In this document: piece by piece, positions 1-8,965 of the stretch | How the letters are laid out: the number at the start of each line of letters is the position of its first letter | Position numbering within the stretch: the first letter of the stretch is position 1 | Assembly: GCA_000719025.1 (NCBI GenBank) | Contig: JODP01000005.1 | Location: 1 to 64,000 of the forward strand | Direction: 5' to 3' | DNA length: 64,000 nt | Source of the DNA: Kineosporia aurantiaca JCM 3230 | GTDB lineage: Bacteria; Actinomycetota; Actinomycetes; Actinomycetales; Kineosporiaceae | The notes under the pieces: model-generated | What the model was told of the DNA's origin: nothing | Seen by the model: the letters and a program-made list of their open reading frames with translations, nothing else | Databases searched by the model: none | Translations under genes and position numbers: made by a program

Positions 1-2
1 GC

Positions 3-530
3 GACAAGGTGATGGGAACCGCCGGAACCGCGAAGGAGAAAGTCATGGGCAGCGCCTCGAACGCCGGTCACAGCACCACCTCGACCCTGGGCGACGCCAA
101 ATCAGCCGTCGCCGGGGCCGCCTCCTCCTCGCAGGAGGCCGTCGCCAACGCCGCCTCGGCCTCCCAGCAGGCGGTAGCCGCGGCCCCGGGCGCGGTCAAG
201 GCCCGCACCGAGGGCAACCCACTGGCGGCCGGCCTGATCGCGTTCGGCGCGGGCATGCTGCTCGGCTCGCTGCTCCCGGCCACCCGCAAGGAAGAGCAGG
301 CCGTGGCCGCGCTGAAGGAGAACGCCTCCACCATCACCGAACCGGCCGCCGCGGTGGCCCGGGAGGTCGGCGAAAACCTGCGCGGACCGGCGCAGGAGGC
401 GGCCGAGTCGGTCAAGTCATCGGCCACCGACGCCGCGCAGACCGTGAAGGACGAGGCCACGTCGGCCGGTCAGGATGTGAAAGACCAGAGCCTGCAGGCC
501 AAGGACGAGGTTCAGGCGAGCAGGTCCTGA
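3..530 (+). CDS. DUF3618-type membrane-associated protein, 5' end outside window
   Basis: The frame is open to the window edge and the first visible residues (DKVMGTAGTAKEKVMG) are already repetitive and helical, so the real start lies upstream and this is a C-terminal portion of about 175 residues. It is Ala/Ser/Lys/Glu-rich and helical, with one hydrophobic Gly-rich segment (NPLAAGLIAFGAGMLLGSLL) near the middle, then a polar amphipathic tail ending in a stop at 530. This layout matches actinobacterial DUF3618 proteins, whose N-terminal domain would be off-window. Function is unknown; a role in membrane or stress physiology is inference from family distribution only. Confidence 0.6.
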   Translation, partial: DKVMGTAGTAKEKVMGSASNAGHSTTSTLGDAKSAVAGAASSSQEAVANAASASQQAVAAAPGAVKARTEGNPLAAGLIAFGAGMLLGSLLPATRKEEQAVAALKENASTITEPAAAVAREVGENLRGPAQEAAESVKSSATDAAQTVKDEATSAGQDVKDQSLQAKDEVQASRS

Positions 531-788
531 CGGTTGTCAGGTAAAATCTGCAGTGGGTAGCGGCCTTCGGCCGTTGTCCGCTCCGGGTCGGGCGGTCTCC
601 GCGGTGCGCATCAGCGAACCACAGAGGCCGCCCTTAAGACGTTTTGCCACCACGTCCGCTTCAAGGGCGGCGCCGGTGGGGATGGAGACTTCGGTCCGAC
701 GCGCCCTTCCCGCTGCTCCTGCAGGGCGAAGGAGGTGATGCAGAAAGAGGCCTGAGCGGGAACACCGAGGTCGCGATCCACCGCCCAG

Positions 789-1079
789 ATGACCCAAACT
801 GGTCAGGTGAAGAACTCAGGCCTTTGCCCGAAGTGCGGCAGCGCGGACCTCCTCCGCCTTCCTGGGCGGGGAGGGCCCACCTCGGGCACCATCATCATGA
901 CTGGCCTCCACGCCATCCCGCTCACCCGCTACGTCTGCTTCGGGTGCGGGTTCAGCGAGGAGTGGATCGAGTCGCGCGCCAACCTGGAACACCTGCGGGA
1001 CGCCTACGGGTACGCACGCGATGACCCGGAGCTTTCGGCCGGAGAAGAGTCAATTCAGCGTCAACTCGGACTGTTGTAG
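789..1079 (+). CDS. Small zinc-ribbon protein, unknown function
   Basis: This 96-residue protein has two CxxC knuckles: CPKCGS near residue 13 and CFGCG near residue 51, spaced as in a zinc ribbon. The pattern is like small rubredoxin or nucleic-acid-binding ribbons. The C-terminal third is acidic and helical (from about residue 60). The start is ATG at 789 with only a weak ribosome-binding site. A perfect anti-SD complement lies at 729-739, but it sits beside a five-codon reading frame rather than this start. No specific function can be assigned; the Cys spacing supports that it is real. Confidence 0.65.
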   Translation: MTQTGQVKNSGLCPKCGSADLLRLPGRGGPTSGTIIMTGLHAIPLTRYVCFGCGFSEEWIESRANLEHLRDAYGYARDDPELSAGEESIQRQLGLL

Positions 1080-1199
1080 AACCGCTCAGAGGCCGATCCC
1101 AGGGATACTGGGATCGCAGCCGCGTCGCCCGGCGCTCTCCTCGCCGGCCGGCCCGTCGAATTGCCGATCGGTGACCGGACACAGATGAAAGCCGCAGCC

Positions 1200-1691
1200 A
1201 TGAGCAGAATTTCCCTCTACACCTTCGGACTGCTCGATCCTGCGTCCGGACCGGCCAGCATGGCCGACTTCGCCCGGCGCGGCGGCGAGATCTTCCGTGC
1301 CAGCGATCAGGCTCCCGGGTTCCTGGGTCGGGCCGAGCAAGCATCCGATGCCCAGGCAGAGCCTCTGCCCGGAGAAGATTCCGGGCCCTGGGGCAGCTAC
1401 GTGCTGCCCACGAATCTTCCGGGTTGCGAGGGGCACGACCTTGAACTCCACATTGCAACCTTGAGCCTGTGGAGGGATGTGCAGAGCGCACGTGCGTTCG
1501 TGTACCAGGGACTGCACCGGGATGCCCTGACGATGCGCTACGACTGGTTCCTCAGGGGAGAGTGGCCCGGCCACGTCCTTTGGCACATCGAGGACGACGT
1601 CCTACCGCTCTGGTCGGAGGGCGTGAGCAAGCTCGAGGCCCTGGCCCGCCATGGGGAGTCAGCCGACCGTTACACCTTCGGCTCGCGGTAA
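1200..1691 (+). CDS. DUF3291 domain protein
   Basis: From ATG 1200 the product is 163 residues. An upstream in-frame ATG at 1185 and TTG at 1161 are possible but add residues that look non-coding. The body carries the DUF3291 pattern I recall: LYTFGLL at the start, then LSLWRDVQSARAFVYQGLHR near the middle, a VLWHIEDDVLP strand and an ending in YTF. This is a ferredoxin-like dimeric alpha/beta-barrel fold related to antibiotic-biosynthesis monooxygenases. Catalytic function is unproven. It is followed 120 bp downstream by a clear terminator. Confidence 0.7.
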   Translation: MSRISLYTFGLLDPASGPASMADFARRGGEIFRASDQAPGFLGRAEQASDAQAEPLPGEDSGPWGSYVLPTNLPGCEGHDLELHIATLSLWRDVQSARAFVYQGLHRDALTMRYDWFLRGEWPGHVLWHIEDDVLPLWSEGVSKLEALARHGESADRYTFGSR

Positions 1692-1812
1692 GCGGGCACG
1701 TCTCTACCGCCGGAGTTCACCACCAAAGTTCGGCCCATAAAGCTTTCTCGTACAACTTGTCGCCTCCGGCCATCACCCACGCTACGAAGTTGTCTGGTCA
1801 CCAGGAATCGCC

Positions 1813-1837
1813 AAAGGGCAGCGAACACTGCCCTTTT
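1813..1837 (+). terminator. Rho-independent terminator after the DUF3291 gene
   Basis: A perfect 9-bp stem (AAAGGGCAG, 1813-1821, with CTGCCCTTT, 1828-1836) closes a 6-nt loop and is followed by a T. It lies between the DUF3291 stop (1691) and the protease start (1927), so it probably separates the two transcripts. Confidence 0.75.
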
Positions 1838-1926
1838 GTCCTGTCTTATTGAGCTTCTGCCTCCCTGGGCACTGTTAGCATCGCCGAGCTCAAAAGGGAT
1901 TTTATGCCTTCTCGGACAGGAAACTC

Positions 1927-4900
1927 GTGTTCAGACATCTTCTCCCCCGGCGGCACCGCCGTGCCGCGGCCCTCGGCGCGGGCGGTCTTGCGGCCGTGGT
2001 CGCCGTTAGTGCCGCGCTTACGTTGACCGGCGCCGGCCCGGACGCCCCCTCCCCCACCCCGTCGGCCGTAAACCCCGGCAGCGGTGCGGCATCCACCTCG
2101 ACGGCGCAACCGGCGTTCCTGCAGGCCAGCTCGAAAGCGTGGGCCAAGGCGGGCAAGCCGATCAAGGGCAGCTACGTGGTCCGTTTCGTGGACGGGCCGC
2201 ACCGCCAGCCGGCTCAGCTGAAGAAGGCGGCCCACCGGCTGACCGACCGGGTCGGAGGCCGGGTGACGGGCGTGTACAGCGCCACGCTGCACGGTTTTTC
2301 CGTGAAGATGAACGCCCAGCAGGCCAAAGCCATGGCCCGGCAGGCCGGGGTTGCCTCGGTGCAGCAGGACCGCACGATCGCCGCTCTGGGCGACACGAGC
2401 GGCGACACCGCTTACCAGGCCGGCGCATCCTGGGCCCTGGACCGGATGGACCAGCCCAACCTGCCCCTGAGCGGCACCTACGACTTCGACTCCACCGGTG
2501 GTGCAGGGGCGAACATTTTCGTCCTCGACACCGGGGTGCGGACCACCCACCAGGACTTCGGCGGCCGGGCCCAGGCCAGCGGCCCGAACCCGGGTGATGC
2601 GCAGGACTGCGAAGGACATGGCACCGCCGTGGCCAGTCTGGCCGCCGGTTCCACGTACGGGATTGCCAAGAAGGCCAAGGTTTTCGGCATCCGGGTGCTG
2701 GGCTGCGGTGACGTGGGAGCGACGACGGACGCGCTCGGCGCCATCGACTGGCTCACCAAGAACGCTCCTCGTCCTGCCGTGGTCAACATGAGCTGGGGCA
2801 TCAACTTCGTCGCCGCAGACCTGGACGACGCGGTCAAGGCGTCCATTGCCTCCGGCATCACCTACGGGATCGCGGGCGGCAACTCGGCGGAGAACGCCTG
2901 CACCCACTCCCCGCAGTCGGTCACCCAGGCGATCGTCGTGGGCGCCAGCGATGCCAACGACAACCGTTCCAGCTACTCGGCCGTAGGCCCCTGCGTCGAC
3001 CTGTTCGCGCCCGGCAACGACATCCCGTCCGCTGCCTGGAACAGTGACACGGCCACCACCGTCGCCGGCGGCACCTCGTTCTCCGCGCCGTTGACGACCG
3101 GCGTGGTGGCGCTCTACCTGTCCAAGCATCCCTCGGCGACTCCCGCCCAGGTGAGCGCAGCCCTGGCCGCCTGCGCCGAGCACGGGATCCTCGGCGATGC
3201 GGGTACCGGCTCGCCGAACCTGCTGATCAACAGCCGCTGCGGCTCGAGCGGCCTGACCCTGTCCAACCCGGGCAAGCAGCTGACCACCGTCGCCCAGAAG
3301 GTGAGCCTGCCGATCACCGCGACCGGGGCCACGGGCGCGCTGGCCTACAAGGCCACCGGCCTGCCGGATGGTATCACCATCGACTCCACCACCGGAACGA
3401 TCACCGGCGCCGCAACCTCGTCCGCTGACACCGACACGGTGGTCACGGTGACGGCCACCGACAGCACCGGAGCGACGTCCTCGGAGACGTTCCAGTGGAG
3501 CCTCATCGTCGGTGTCGGGTACGTCCACGGCGTCGGCGGCTACTGCCTCGATGACGACAACTCCCGCACCGACCCGGGCACCAAGATCCAGATTCATCTG
3601 TGCAACCAGAACTGGCAGTTGCTGATGGACGGAACCATTCACTTCATCCACCGCGACGCGACCAAGTGCGTCAGCGCGGCCGGCGCCGACTCGGCCGACG
3701 GGCAACTGGTCGTGCTCAACACCTGCGACGGCGGCAGCGACCAGGTCTGGAAGCAGGACAGCACCGGTCAGCTGGTGAACCCGGCCACCGGTAAGTGCCT
3801 GACCGCCCCCCGGACAGCCGAGGCGGTCCAGCTGACCCTGGCCACCTGCACCGGGGCCGACGGGCAGAAGTGGCAGCTACCGTCCGGCCTGCCCGACACG
3901 GTCACCTTCAGCAGCAACCCGGGCAACCAGGTGAGCATCCGCGGTGCGGCCGTGAGCCGGCGGGTGCGCGCGGTCAGCACGCTGAGCACCACGACGTTCA
4001 CCTACACCGCCACCGGACTGCCGGACGGGCTGAGCCTCGACCACACGTCCGGCCTGATCACCGGCACCCCCACCACGCATCAGGACGCAGCCACCGTCAC
4101 GGTCACGGCGACCGGTAGCAGCGGCGTCACCGCCAGCACGACCTTCACCTGGAAGGTGGCCGACGGGCCGATCGCCGGAGCCTCCTCGCGGTGTGCGGAC
4201 GACTACTACGGCAAGGTCGACGATGGTAACCCGGTCACCGTGTGGGCCTGCGATCCGACCACCGACACCCAGGCCTGGACCGCCCGGCCCGACGGGACCT
4301 TCGAGGTCAAGGGAGCCTGTTTGAGCGTCACCGGAACCGCTGCGGCCGGCGCCCTGGTCGGCGTGGGCCCCTGCGACAGCGCTGAGACGTGGTCGCAGAA
4401 GGGCAACGCCGTCGTGGAGTCGTCCTCGGGCCTGTGCCTGAACGCCCCCTCGTTCCAGACGGCGACCCAGTTCACCCTGGCAACCTGCGACGGCAGCACC
4501 CGGCAGTGGTGGCACCTGCCGACCACCAGCGGCGACACCAGCGTCCCGACCCCGACGTCCACCGACGACCCGACTCCCACCAGCGCCCCCTCCCCCACCG
4601 ACGGCGCGACGCCCACCGCGAGCCCGACGTCCACCGGCGGCCCGACCACCAGCCCGGACCCGACACCGACCGGTACCACCGCCCCGACCCCGACCACGAC
4701 CGACCCGACCGGTGCGATCGTCCACCCCAGCGCCGACTGGTGCGCGGACGTCCGTAATCAGGTCGTGGGCCTGTGGGACTGCAACAACTCAGACCCGCAG
4801 AAGTACACGGTTCGGGGCGACGGACGGCTGGTGAACCAGACGCTGTGCGTGACACCGTCTGCTGACGGTGTGGTGATGGCGGCGTGCGACAGCAACGACG

Positions 4901-5055
4901 ACTCGCAGGTGTGGGCCGCCGGAACCGGCGGCACGGTCGTCAACCAGGCCTCGCAGAAGTGCCTCACCGCGAGCCAGTTCGGGTACACCGCTCCCTTCAA
5001 GCTGGCTGCTTGCACGGGTGACACCACTCAGCTGTGGAGTCTGCCTGCGGCGTAG
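1927..5055 (+). CDS. Secreted subtilisin-family (S8) serine protease with Ig-like and three ricin-type lectin domains
   Basis: This is a 1042-residue pre-pro-protease. GTG 1927 is chosen because AGGAAACTC precedes it and the signal peptide starts there (Arg-rich, then hydrophobic residues 13-36). An inhibitor I9-like propeptide spans about 78-152. The S8 domain spans about 170-435 with catalytic Asp201 (VLDTG), His231 (GHGTA), oxyanion Asn319 (GGNSA) and Ser384 (GGTSFSAP). The tail alternates putative Ig domains (about 440-528 and 656-745) with ricin-B lectin repeats (about 531-652, 748-864 and 931-1042); a Thr/Pro-rich linker occupies about 868-930. It is expected to act outside the cell on proteins held near glycans. 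It stands as a single gene with terminators on both sides. Confidence 0.92.
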   Translation: MFRHLLPRRHRRAAALGAGGLAAVVAVSAALTLTGAGPDAPSPTPSAVNPGSGAASTSTAQPAFLQASSKAWAKAGKPIKGSYVVRFVDGPHRQPAQLKKAAHRLTDRVGGRVTGVYSATLHGFSVKMNAQQAKAMARQAGVASVQQDRTIAALGDTSGDTAYQAGASWALDRMDQPNLPLSGTYDFDSTGGAGANIFVLDTGVRTTHQDFGGRAQASGPNPGDAQDCEGHGTAVASLAAGSTYGIAKKAKVFGIRVLGCGDVGATTDALGAIDWLTKNAPRPAVVNMSWGINFVAADLDDAVKASIASGITYGIAGGNSAENACTHSPQSVTQAIVVGASDANDNRSSYSAVGPCVDLFAPGNDIPSAAWNSDTATTVAGGTSFSAPLTTGVVALYLSKHPSATPAQVSAALAACAEHGILGDAGTGSPNLLINSRCGSSGLTLSNPGKQLTTVAQKVSLPITATGATGALAYKATGLPDGITIDSTTGTITGAATSSADTDTVVTVTATDSTGATSSETFQWSLIVGVGYVHGVGGYCLDDDNSRTDPGTKIQIHLCNQNWQLLMDGTIHFIHRDATKCVSAAGADSADGQLVVLNTCDGGSDQVWKQDSTGQLVNPATGKCLTAPRTAEAVQLTLATCTGADGQKWQLPSGLPDTVTFSSNPGNQVSIRGAAVSRRVRAVSTLSTTTFTYTATGLPDGLSLDHTSGLITGTPTTHQDAATVTVTATGSSGVTASTTFTWKVADGPIAGASSRCADDYYGKVDDGNPVTVWACDPTTDTQAWTARPDGTFEVKGACLSVTGTAAAGALVGVGPCDSAETWSQKGNAVVESSSGLCLNAPSFQTATQFTLATCDGSTRQWWHLPTTSGDTSVPTPTSTDDPTPTSAPSPTDGATPTASPTSTGGPTTSPDPTPTGTTAPTPTTTDPTGAIVHPSADWCADVRNQVVGLWDCNNSDPQKYTVRGDGRLVNQTLCVTPSADGVVMAACDSNDDSQVWAAGTGGTVVNQASQKCLTASQFGYTAPFKLAACTGDTTQLWSLPAA
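4528..4716 (+). repeat. Thr/Pro-rich low-complexity linker inside the protease gene
   Basis: This stretch is short degenerate repeats of Asp/Ser-Pro-Thr units (for example TPTSTDDPTPTS) encoded by C-rich codons. It separates the second and third lectin modules and probably acts as an extended, possibly O-glycosylated spacer. Such tracts are prone to length change by slippage. Confidence 0.7.
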
Positions 5056-5087
5056 CGGTTTGCCTGATCGGGGACAACCGAAACCGA

Positions 5088-5122
5088 CCGACCCGGCCAC
5101 CGCGAACTGGTGGTCGGGTCGG
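5088..5122 (+). terminator. Hairpin terminator after the S8 protease
   Basis: A 14-bp stem (5088-5101 with 5109-5122, one G-U pair) closes a 7-nt loop, 32 bp after the protease stop. There is no T tract, as is common in high-GC actinomycetes. Confidence 0.65.
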
Positions 5123-6178
5123 CAGCCCGACGGTGGTGCGGGTAGAGCTACCATGCGCGTCGTGATCGCCGAGAACTCGGTGCCCCGGCGGGAAGGACGT
5201 CACGGTCGCAAGTCGTCGATCGAAACTATTGCAGTCAAACGGGATCCGGCAAAGACCTTCTCCCATCCCAGCAGCACAGATCATTGACGGCGCAAGACGC
5301 TGACCATCCCGCTCACGTCCTCCGCCCCGTCGGCCCTCACGAGGATCCGTCCCTGTCGAAGGAAGACCCGGACAGCGTCCATCGGTATCGACCGGGCCTG
5401 ACCAGAGATCCACTGCCGGTGCGAGCATCCACCGCAGACCTCGTACCGCTCCCCGCACAGCCGTGGATCTCAGCGTGCGGACGATGCGTCCGGTGGGGAA
5501 GGGCAACGGCTTCACCCGGGTGCCACCGTCGGCAGCAACGCCGGCGATCAGGTCGTCATCAATGGAGTAGGGCGCTGAAAACGAGACCGGTTTTATACCA
5601 ACCATATTGATGTCGGCCACTTATACCGCTCCTCGTCGGGCGTCCAGGAGAGAGTGGCGTTGTTCAGCCGTAGGTCGCTGACATTGCCGACCGGAGCCGG
5701 CCAGCATCCTACAAGCTGGCCTCGAAGCGGCCCGTAGAAACGCCCAATTGCTGGAAACGCTGATCATCCCCCTGGAGGCGAGGGCCTCCTGACACGATGA
5801 GAATCCTTTCGGGGGAATGACGATCGATTGATGCCGGAACGTCCTGCGACCACCCGGACCCGCAGGAGGGGTGCCGGGCACCCCCACCGGCTCGCTGAGG
5901 TGCGTGCGTGCCCACGACCGTCCACCATTCAAGGCCACTCGGACCTGCACCCCGGTGACGGACAGGCGCCCTTACGATCCAGGCATGCATGATCTTGCGC
6001 GGGCGCGGAGCGAATACCTCCACGTGTTGGCGGTCGAGGCTCCCGTGACCCGAGCTGCCCCGGCAGTCCGCGACGGCACCCCGGTCGCCGGCCCCTGGGT
6101 CCCTGGGTTCCTGGGGTGGTCGACGGACGGCTGGGATGGGGCATTGCCCGCTAGGGCGACGGCCACCACCTACACCCC
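5123..6178. other. 1.06-kb stretch without a convincing gene
   Basis: Open frames here overlap each other on both strands and have implausible compositions (Arg/Pro/Ser-rich). The only coding-like stretch is the short minus-strand remnant at 5281-5469. A plus-strand reading from about 5986 begins plausibly but soon runs antisense to the antiporter gene, so I do not call it. The region around 5560-5620 is less GC-rich than the rest and may carry a promoter. Confidence 0.5.
5281..5469 (-). pseudogene. Possible remnant of a small Cys-containing protein
   Basis: The minus-strand frame between an in-frame stop at 5470-5472 and the stop at 5281-5283 reads 62 residues of protein-like sequence (ERYEVCGGCSHRQWI, then AVRVFLRQGRILVRADGAED). 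Third positions are mostly G/C, but the only ATG is at 5382, giving 33 residues. The stretch upstream in a different minus frame (from about 5620) is also partly protein-like, so a frameshift near 5470 could have split one gene. I do not recognise the family. Confidence 0.3.
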
Positions 6179-7474
6179 TCAGCGGACGCCCGCCAGCACC
6201 GGGTCCCGGGCGGATTCCGGCTCCGGAGCCAGGCGCGACAGGAGCGGTCCGGCGAGGCCGGTGGTGAACAGGGCCATGACGACCATCATGCTGAACATCT
6301 GGGCGTCCAGAACCCCCAGCTCGACCCCGATGTTGAGAATGATCAGCTCGGTCAGGCCCCGCGTGGTCATGAGGACCCCGAGCACGGCGACCTCGCGCCA
6401 CGGCAGGCCGGACAGGCGCGCGGGAAGGCAGGCGCCGCCGAACTTCCCCGCGCAGGCGACGAGCAGGATCGCGGCCAGTTCGAGGTAGTTGCGGGGGTTG
6501 AGTGCGGAGATGTCGACGTTCAGGCCGGTGACGACGAAGAAGACGGGCAGGGTTACGGCGCAGACTCCTTCCAGAGCCGGCCGGACCGCAGCGGCGTCGT
6601 TACTCCCGGAAGCCGTTGCGGAGGGCATGATCACGCCGAAGACGAAGGCACCGAAGATCGCGTGAATACCGATCCAGGTGGTCGCGTACGAGGAGAGCAG
6701 GGTCCCTGCGACCAGCACGGGCAGGAGGTACACTGCCCGGTCGGGGCCGGACCGGCGGGCCACGACCCGGCTGAGCAGAGGCCGCACAAGAACGAGGATG
6801 AAGGCCAGGTACCCCGCCGAGAGCAGGAGGATCGGCAGGAGATGCCCAGTCCCCGAGTCTGCGGCCGTCACCGTGGCGGAGACGAAAGCCATTATGCACC
6901 AGGCCATCACGTCGTCCAGGGCGGCGCTGGCCAGGGCCAGGGCGCCGACCCGGGTGTGCCGGAGACCGGAGTCGGCCAGGATGCGGGCCAGGACGGGGAA
7001 GGCGGTGATCGCCATGGCGGCCCCGATGAACAGGACGAAGCCGGTCCGGCCGACGGTGTCGCCATGGACCCGGCTGTGCCCCGGGTAGAGCACGAAAGCC
7101 ACTGCGGCCCCGAGGGCGAAGGCCACCAGGACCGATGACAGGGAGATCAGCCCGGCCGTGGTGCGGTGGGGGCGCCGGACGTTCGTGGTGAACTCCCAGC
7201 CGATCAGGAAGAGGAAGAGCAGGAGCCCGAGCTGTGAGATGGCCGAGAGCACGGGCCGGACCGTGGCGGGGAAAAGGGCGGCTGCCGGATCGCCGGGCAG
7301 GAGCCCGAGCAGGCTCGGGCCCAGGGCGATTCCGGCCGTGATCTCACCGATCACCGCGGGCTGGCCGAGGCGTCGTGCGAGCCAGGACAGGGCGCAGCCG
7401 GCCAGGAGGATCGCCGCCATCGCGACCATGACCCGGGCGCTCAGGAGATCGCCGGGCGACGCGTATCCTCGCAT
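6179..7474 (-). CDS. Cation/proton antiporter, CPA2 (KefB/NapA-like) family
   Basis: This 431-residue integral membrane protein has about 12 hydrophobic segments and the Na+/H+ exchanger domain hallmarks, including GQPAVIGEITAGIALGPSLL near residue 37 and the central DDVMAW helix that carries conserved acidic residues. It has no C-terminal TrkA-N domain, so it is the short form. It probably exchanges K+ or Na+ for H+ at the cytoplasmic membrane. It lies 21 bp downstream of the cNMP-domain histidine kinase gene and is likely the last gene of that operon, which suggests ion or pH homeostasis linked to that sensor (inference). Confidence 0.88.
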   Translation of the reverse strand: MRGYASPGDLLSARVMVAMAAILLAGCALSWLARRLGQPAVIGEITAGIALGPSLLGLLPGDPAAALFPATVRPVLSAISQLGLLLFLFLIGWEFTTNVRRPHRTTAGLISLSSVLVAFALGAAVAFVLYPGHSRVHGDTVGRTGFVLFIGAAMAITAFPVLARILADSGLRHTRVGALALASAALDDVMAWCIMAFVSATVTAADSGTGHLLPILLLSAGYLAFILVLVRPLLSRVVARRSGPDRAVYLLPVLVAGTLLSSYATTWIGIHAIFGAFVFGVIMPSATASGSNDAAAVRPALEGVCAVTLPVFFVVTGLNVDISALNPRNYLELAAILLVACAGKFGGACLPARLSGLPWREVAVLGVLMTTRGLTELIILNIGVELGVLDAQMFSMMVVMALFTTGLAGPLLSRLAPEPESARDPVLAGVR

Positions 7475-7495
7475 GGCTTGTCCTCTTCCGGATCG

Positions 7496-8965
7496 CTACC
7501 GGCCCTCGGGCCGGCTGCGCATCGGTATCCGCACGCGGAACAGGGTGTTGCCCGGGAGCGAACTGACCTCGATCGAGCCGTTGTGCAGGGATGACACGGT
7601 GTCCCGGCTCAGGTGCAGCCCCAGCCCCGCGCCCTGGCCCACGTCCTTGGTGGTGAAGAACGGCTGGAAGATCTGAGGCAGCACGTCCTCGGGGATACCG
7701 ACCCCGGTGTCGCGGATGTCCACCACGATGCACTGGCCCTCGCGCTGGGTGACCACCTCCAGTGTCCCTCCCTCGGGCATGGCCTCGATCGCGTTGGTGA
7801 TCAGATGCAGCCAGACCTGGTTGATCTCGCTCACGTGCACCCGCACCGCGGGCAGTTCGGCGTAGCGGCGCACCACCTCGATCCCGGAGGCCCCGGGATC
7901 CAGCAAAGTCAGCGTGGCGTCCAGGCCCTCGTGCAGGTCGACCTCCCGCTCCGGGGTGCGGTCCATATTCGTGTACGCCTTGATCAGGCTGACCAGGGAC
8001 TCGATCCGCCGCCCGGAGTCGATGGCCTCCTCGGCCAGGCTCTCGCCGTACAGGCCCAGCCCCGCCGCCGACAGCGCCGGCCCCAGGCACTCGGGCCGGA
8101 CCTCGGCGGCCAGTTGGTCGAGTTCGGTTCCGGTCACTCCGTGTTCGGCCAGTAGGGACGTCGTCTGCTGGTCTCCCAGCGTGATCTCGTGGTCGCCCAG
8201 CCAGTCGTCCAGAGCGTCCTCCAGGTCGGCCGCGGCCAGCGGGCTCACCCGCATCGCCGGCCGCCGGCTTCGCACCCGTTCCACGAAGGCGGTCACCTGC
8301 TGCTGTTCCGACCCGGTGGCCGTCGCGCCCCAGGCCACGCTGGCGGCCGACACGCTCCGGATGACCCGCTGCAGCTCGGAGGCCGAGCGCAGGGTCACCG
8401 CGACCGGGTTGTTCAGCTCGTGGGCCAGGCCGCTGGCCAGGGTCTCCAGGCCGTGCAGCATGGTGGCCCGCCCGGCGTGGGTCGACTGGGCGTGGATCCG
8501 CCAGGCCACCACCGGCAGCAGCACCCGCGAGACCTGGGGACAGCGGTCGAGCATCGCGAAGAAGTTCTGCCGGTCGTAGGCGACCACCCGGGTCGCACCG
8601 ACCGCGGTGGCGGTGGCCACGTAGGCGCTGCCGTTGAGCAGGGGCACCTCACCGGTGAACTGGTTGGCGGCCGGGGGTTTTCCACTGCCGGAGTCCGGCT
8701 CGTCGCTGCGGTGCCGGCTGAGCACCTGCTCCTGCCCGTGCAGGACCTTGGTCAGCAGCAGTTCCCCCTCCAGCAGGACGAAGAACGCGTTGGCCGTCTC
8801 ACCGTCGTGGAACAGGACGTCGCCGTCGGCCAGGATGCGCAGCCGGCCCACCTGCGCGACCCATTCCAGCTGGGTGGCGTCCAGACCGGCGAAGAGTTCC
8901 AGAGCACCCAGGGCCTGCTGGACGGCTGCGTTCTCAGACCCCGTGCGTTCGTTGAGCTCGGTCAT
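7496..8965 (-). CDS. Cyclic-nucleotide-binding-domain histidine kinase
   Basis: ATG 8965 gives 489 residues. A cNMP-binding (Crp-like) beta-roll spans about 22-155 with GEVPLLNGSAYVATATA in the phosphate-cassette position; the canonical Arg of the cassette is not evident, so ligand binding is unsure. An H-box follows with His182 in GLAHELNNP, then a HATPase_c domain with the N box (HLITNAIEAMP), G1 box (DTGVGIP) and a GxGLGL motif. No receiver or membrane segment is present, so it is probably a soluble sensor kinase. Its ATG overlaps the stop of the transposase-like gene (ATGA), implying translational coupling. The partner regulator is not adjacent. Confidence 0.85.
   Translation of the reverse strand: MTELNERTGSENAAVQQALGALELFAGLDATQLEWVAQVGRLRILADGDVLFHDGETANAFFVLLEGELLLTKVLHGQEQVLSRHRSDEPDSGSGKPPAANQFTGEVPLLNGSAYVATATAVGATRVVAYDRQNFFAMLDRCPQVSRVLLPVVAWRIHAQSTHAGRATMLHGLETLASGLAHELNNPVAVTLRSASELQRVIRSVSAASVAWGATATGSEQQQVTAFVERVRSRRPAMRVSPLAAADLEDALDDWLGDHEITLGDQQTTSLLAEHGVTGTELDQLAAEVRPECLGPALSAAGLGLYGESLAEEAIDSGRRIESLVSLIKAYTNMDRTPEREVDLHEGLDATLTLLDPGASGIEVVRRYAELPAVRVHVSEINQVWLHLITNAIEAMPEGGTLEVVTQREGQCIVVDIRDTGVGIPEDVLPQIFQPFFTTKDVGQGAGLGLHLSRDTVSSLHNGSIEVSSLPGNTLFRVRIPMRSRPEGR

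Noticed and set aside
1846..3705. 619-codon minus-strand frame across the protease gene
   Set aside because: Antisense shadow; the S8 catalytic residues and signal peptide fix the plus strand.
5871..6488. 205-codon plus-strand frame opposite the antiporter 3' end
   Set aside because: More than half is antisense to the antiporter and the rest has no recognisable domain or RBS.
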